Positions 62,965 through 64,000 of a stretch of DNA of 64,000 nt are shown one piece after another (the stretch's first letter is position 1; each line of letters starts with the position of its first letter). A program made the translations under genes and the position numbers. Origin of the DNA: an uncultured Tenacibaculum sp. (GTDB lineage: Bacteria > Bacteroidota > Bacteroidia > Flavobacteriales > Flavobacteriaceae); assembly GCA_947504185.1 (NCBI GenBank), contig CANNGJ010000011.1, forward strand, positions 1 through 64,000. The letters are read 5' to 3'. Under the pieces are notes generated by a model that searched no databases, was not told the DNA's origin, and saw only the letters and a program-made list of their open reading frames with translations.

Positions 62965-63090
62965 AACTTAACTGGCTTAATTAAAAAACAGTATTTTTTT
63001 CTAATAATATTAAAATTATTATTATGTTTTAATACTTTTTTCTGTTGTAATCAAAAATATAGAAAAATTTTGTCTTTTCAATATATTATT

Positions 63091-63120
63091 AAAAGAATAT
63101 TATTCTTTTTAATAGTTTTG
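63091..63120 (+). promoter_or_regulatory. Histidine decarboxylase promoter with overlapping dyad
   Basis: The -7 element TAGTTTTG stands at 63113-63120, 19 bp before the ATG. The dyad AAAAGAATA-T-TATTCTTTT (63091-63109) ends 3 bp upstream of it, covering the -33 zone. This position suits repression, possibly by the divergent Lrp/AsnC protein. Confidence 0.55.
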
Positions 63121-63138
63121 CGCTAGAATTTTATTGCA

Positions 63139-64000
63139 ATGAAAAAAATTAAAGAAATACATAATAGAATAAACCAGTTATCTAAAAATTTTTTGGGTTA
63201 TCCACTTGCTAAAGACTTTGATTATAGAAGTTTTGCACCTTTTTTAAATTTGTGTGTAAACAATGTAGGTGATCCTGAATCTTCATCTACTTTAGGCATA
63301 GATACAAAAGATATTGAACAAGAGGTGATCTCTTTTTTTACAGAACTTCTCTCAACTAATATTCAAGAATGTTGGGGATATGTTACCAATGGCGGTACAG
63401 AAGGTAATTTATACGGATTGTATTTAGCGCGCGAGAGCTTTAATAATGCTATTGTATATTATAGTGAGTCAACACATTATAGCGTGAAAAAGAACCTTCA
63501 TTTGTTAGGCTTAAGTAGCATTGTAGTTAAAAGTCAAGACAACGGAGAATTAAATTATGATGACCTTAAAAGCCTTTTAGCCTTGCATAGAGATAAACCT
63601 GCGATTTTCTTTTTAAATATTGGCACCACAATGACAGAGGCTGTGGATGATCTTGATAAAATAAAAGAAATCATACATATATATGCTATTAAAGATTATT
63701 ATATACACTGCGACGCTGCCTTTTTGGGTTGTATAGCTCCTTTTGTCGAGCCAAAGCCAAAATTTGATTTTTCTGAAGGAATTGATAGTGTATCCATTTC
63801 TGGCCATAAATTTATAGGAGGTCCAATACCTTGCGGTATTGTTTTAGCCAGAAGAAAGCATAGAAATCGTATTGTAAATTCTGTTTCTTACATAGATGCA
63901 TTAGATACAACTATTACAGGTTCTAGAAATGGTTTAACACCATTGTTTTTATTAGATTTTATTGAAAAACATGGTAAAGAAGGCTTAAAAAAGCGCGCTA
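63139..64000 (+). CDS. hdc: PLP-dependent histidine decarboxylase, 3' end beyond the window
   Basis: At least 287 residues are encoded, and the gene is open at the right edge of the window. Group II decarboxylase features are present in the order expected for bacterial PLP histidine decarboxylases: NFLGYPLAKDFDY, WGYVTNGGTEGNLYGLYLAR, ESTHYSVKK, LNIGTTMTEAVDD, IHCDAAFLG and the PLP-lysine motif SISGHKFIGGPIPCG. It would form histamine from histidine. The intact full length is about 380 residues, so about 90 are outside. Confidence 0.9.
   Translation, partial: MKKIKEIHNRINQLSKNFLGYPLAKDFDYRSFAPFLNLCVNNVGDPESSSTLGIDTKDIEQEVISFFTELLSTNIQECWGYVTNGGTEGNLYGLYLARESFNNAIVYYSESTHYSVKKNLHLLGLSSIVVKSQDNGELNYDDLKSLLALHRDKPAIFFLNIGTTMTEAVDDLDKIKEIIHIYAIKDYYIHCDAAFLGCIAPFVEPKPKFDFSEGIDSVSISGHKFIGGPIPCGIVLARRKHRNRIVNSVSYIDALDTTITGSRNGLTPLFLLDFIEKHGKEGLKKRA

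Noticed and set aside
1..64000. CRISPR arrays, rRNA genes, replication origin
   Set aside because: No regularly spaced repeats, rRNA sequence or DnaA-box cluster was seen.

Overview
The window looks like chromosomal DNA of a low-GC marine Flavobacteriaceae (Tenacibaculum/Polaribacter-like). The grounds are strong AT bias, promoters with the Bacteroidetes -7 element TAnnTTTG, almost no Shine-Dalgarno sequences, many 'C-plus-K/S' lipoproteins, and flavobacterial gene types such as a fused CcsBA, Rho with a long basic N-terminal insert, a split methylmalonyl-CoA mutase, DUF4293, DUF4230 and DUF1599. The genus is an inference.

From 1 to about 27.7 kb is ordinary core genome. A minus-strand cluster (udk, FtsB/DivIC-like, mutA, mutB, psd, ccsBA, TPR protein) ends at a terminator near 46-68. 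Then follow tRNA-Thr(UGU), a DUF4252/DUF1684 lipoprotein pair, an enoyl-CoA hydratase, crcB, a DoxX-type redox membrane protein, DUF1599, folP-cdaA, an ABC exporter with truA, a metallophosphoesterase, a TPR sensor kinase with a LuxR-type regulator, DUF4293, rho, and a small-enzyme cluster (5-formyl-THF cyclo-ligase, MmcQ/YjbR, GNAT, DUF4230).

At 27,767-27,784 an orphan 18-bp 3' end of a tRNA-Pro gene sits directly before that tRNA's presumed terminator. I read it as one attachment end of an integrated island that continues to the right. From here the content is accessory and stress-related: three Crp/Fnr regulators, two MscS channels, a lipid kinase, an App1-type phosphatase, an MgtC/DUF4010 protein, CbpA-type DnaJ with CbpM, DUF4136, a PAS-LuxR regulator with two DUF1254 proteins, CsbD, a five-gene cluster (DUF1269, helical periplasmic protein, MBL hydrolase, cardiolipin synthase, porin), a LytS/LytTR system with a five-gene target cluster (VOC, YceI, DUF6624, TPR, beta-helix), and a second five-gene cluster (DUF1269, arylsulfatase, HAD, beta-barrel, formylglycine-generating enzyme). 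The right end has a transposase remnant, an Lrp/AsnC regulator and a PLP histidine decarboxylase cut by the window edge.

The most interesting result is regulatory. Six intergenic sites between 30.3 and 62.0 kb share one exact layout: an FNR-like dyad TTGAA-YTAR-TTCAA, then exactly 22 bp, then TAnnTTTR. They stand before the MscS, lipoprotein, DnaJ-CbpM, CsbD and both DUF1269 operons, and one dyad may also fire backwards into the MgtC operon. This suggests an island-wide regulon controlled by one of the three resident Crp/Fnr proteins. A second nested circuit is visible: the LytS/LytTR operon and the VOC-YceI operon carry three ATAC/GTAC repeats at exactly 21-bp spacing and the same 11-mer -7 region at identical distance, as expected for direct LytTR control of both.
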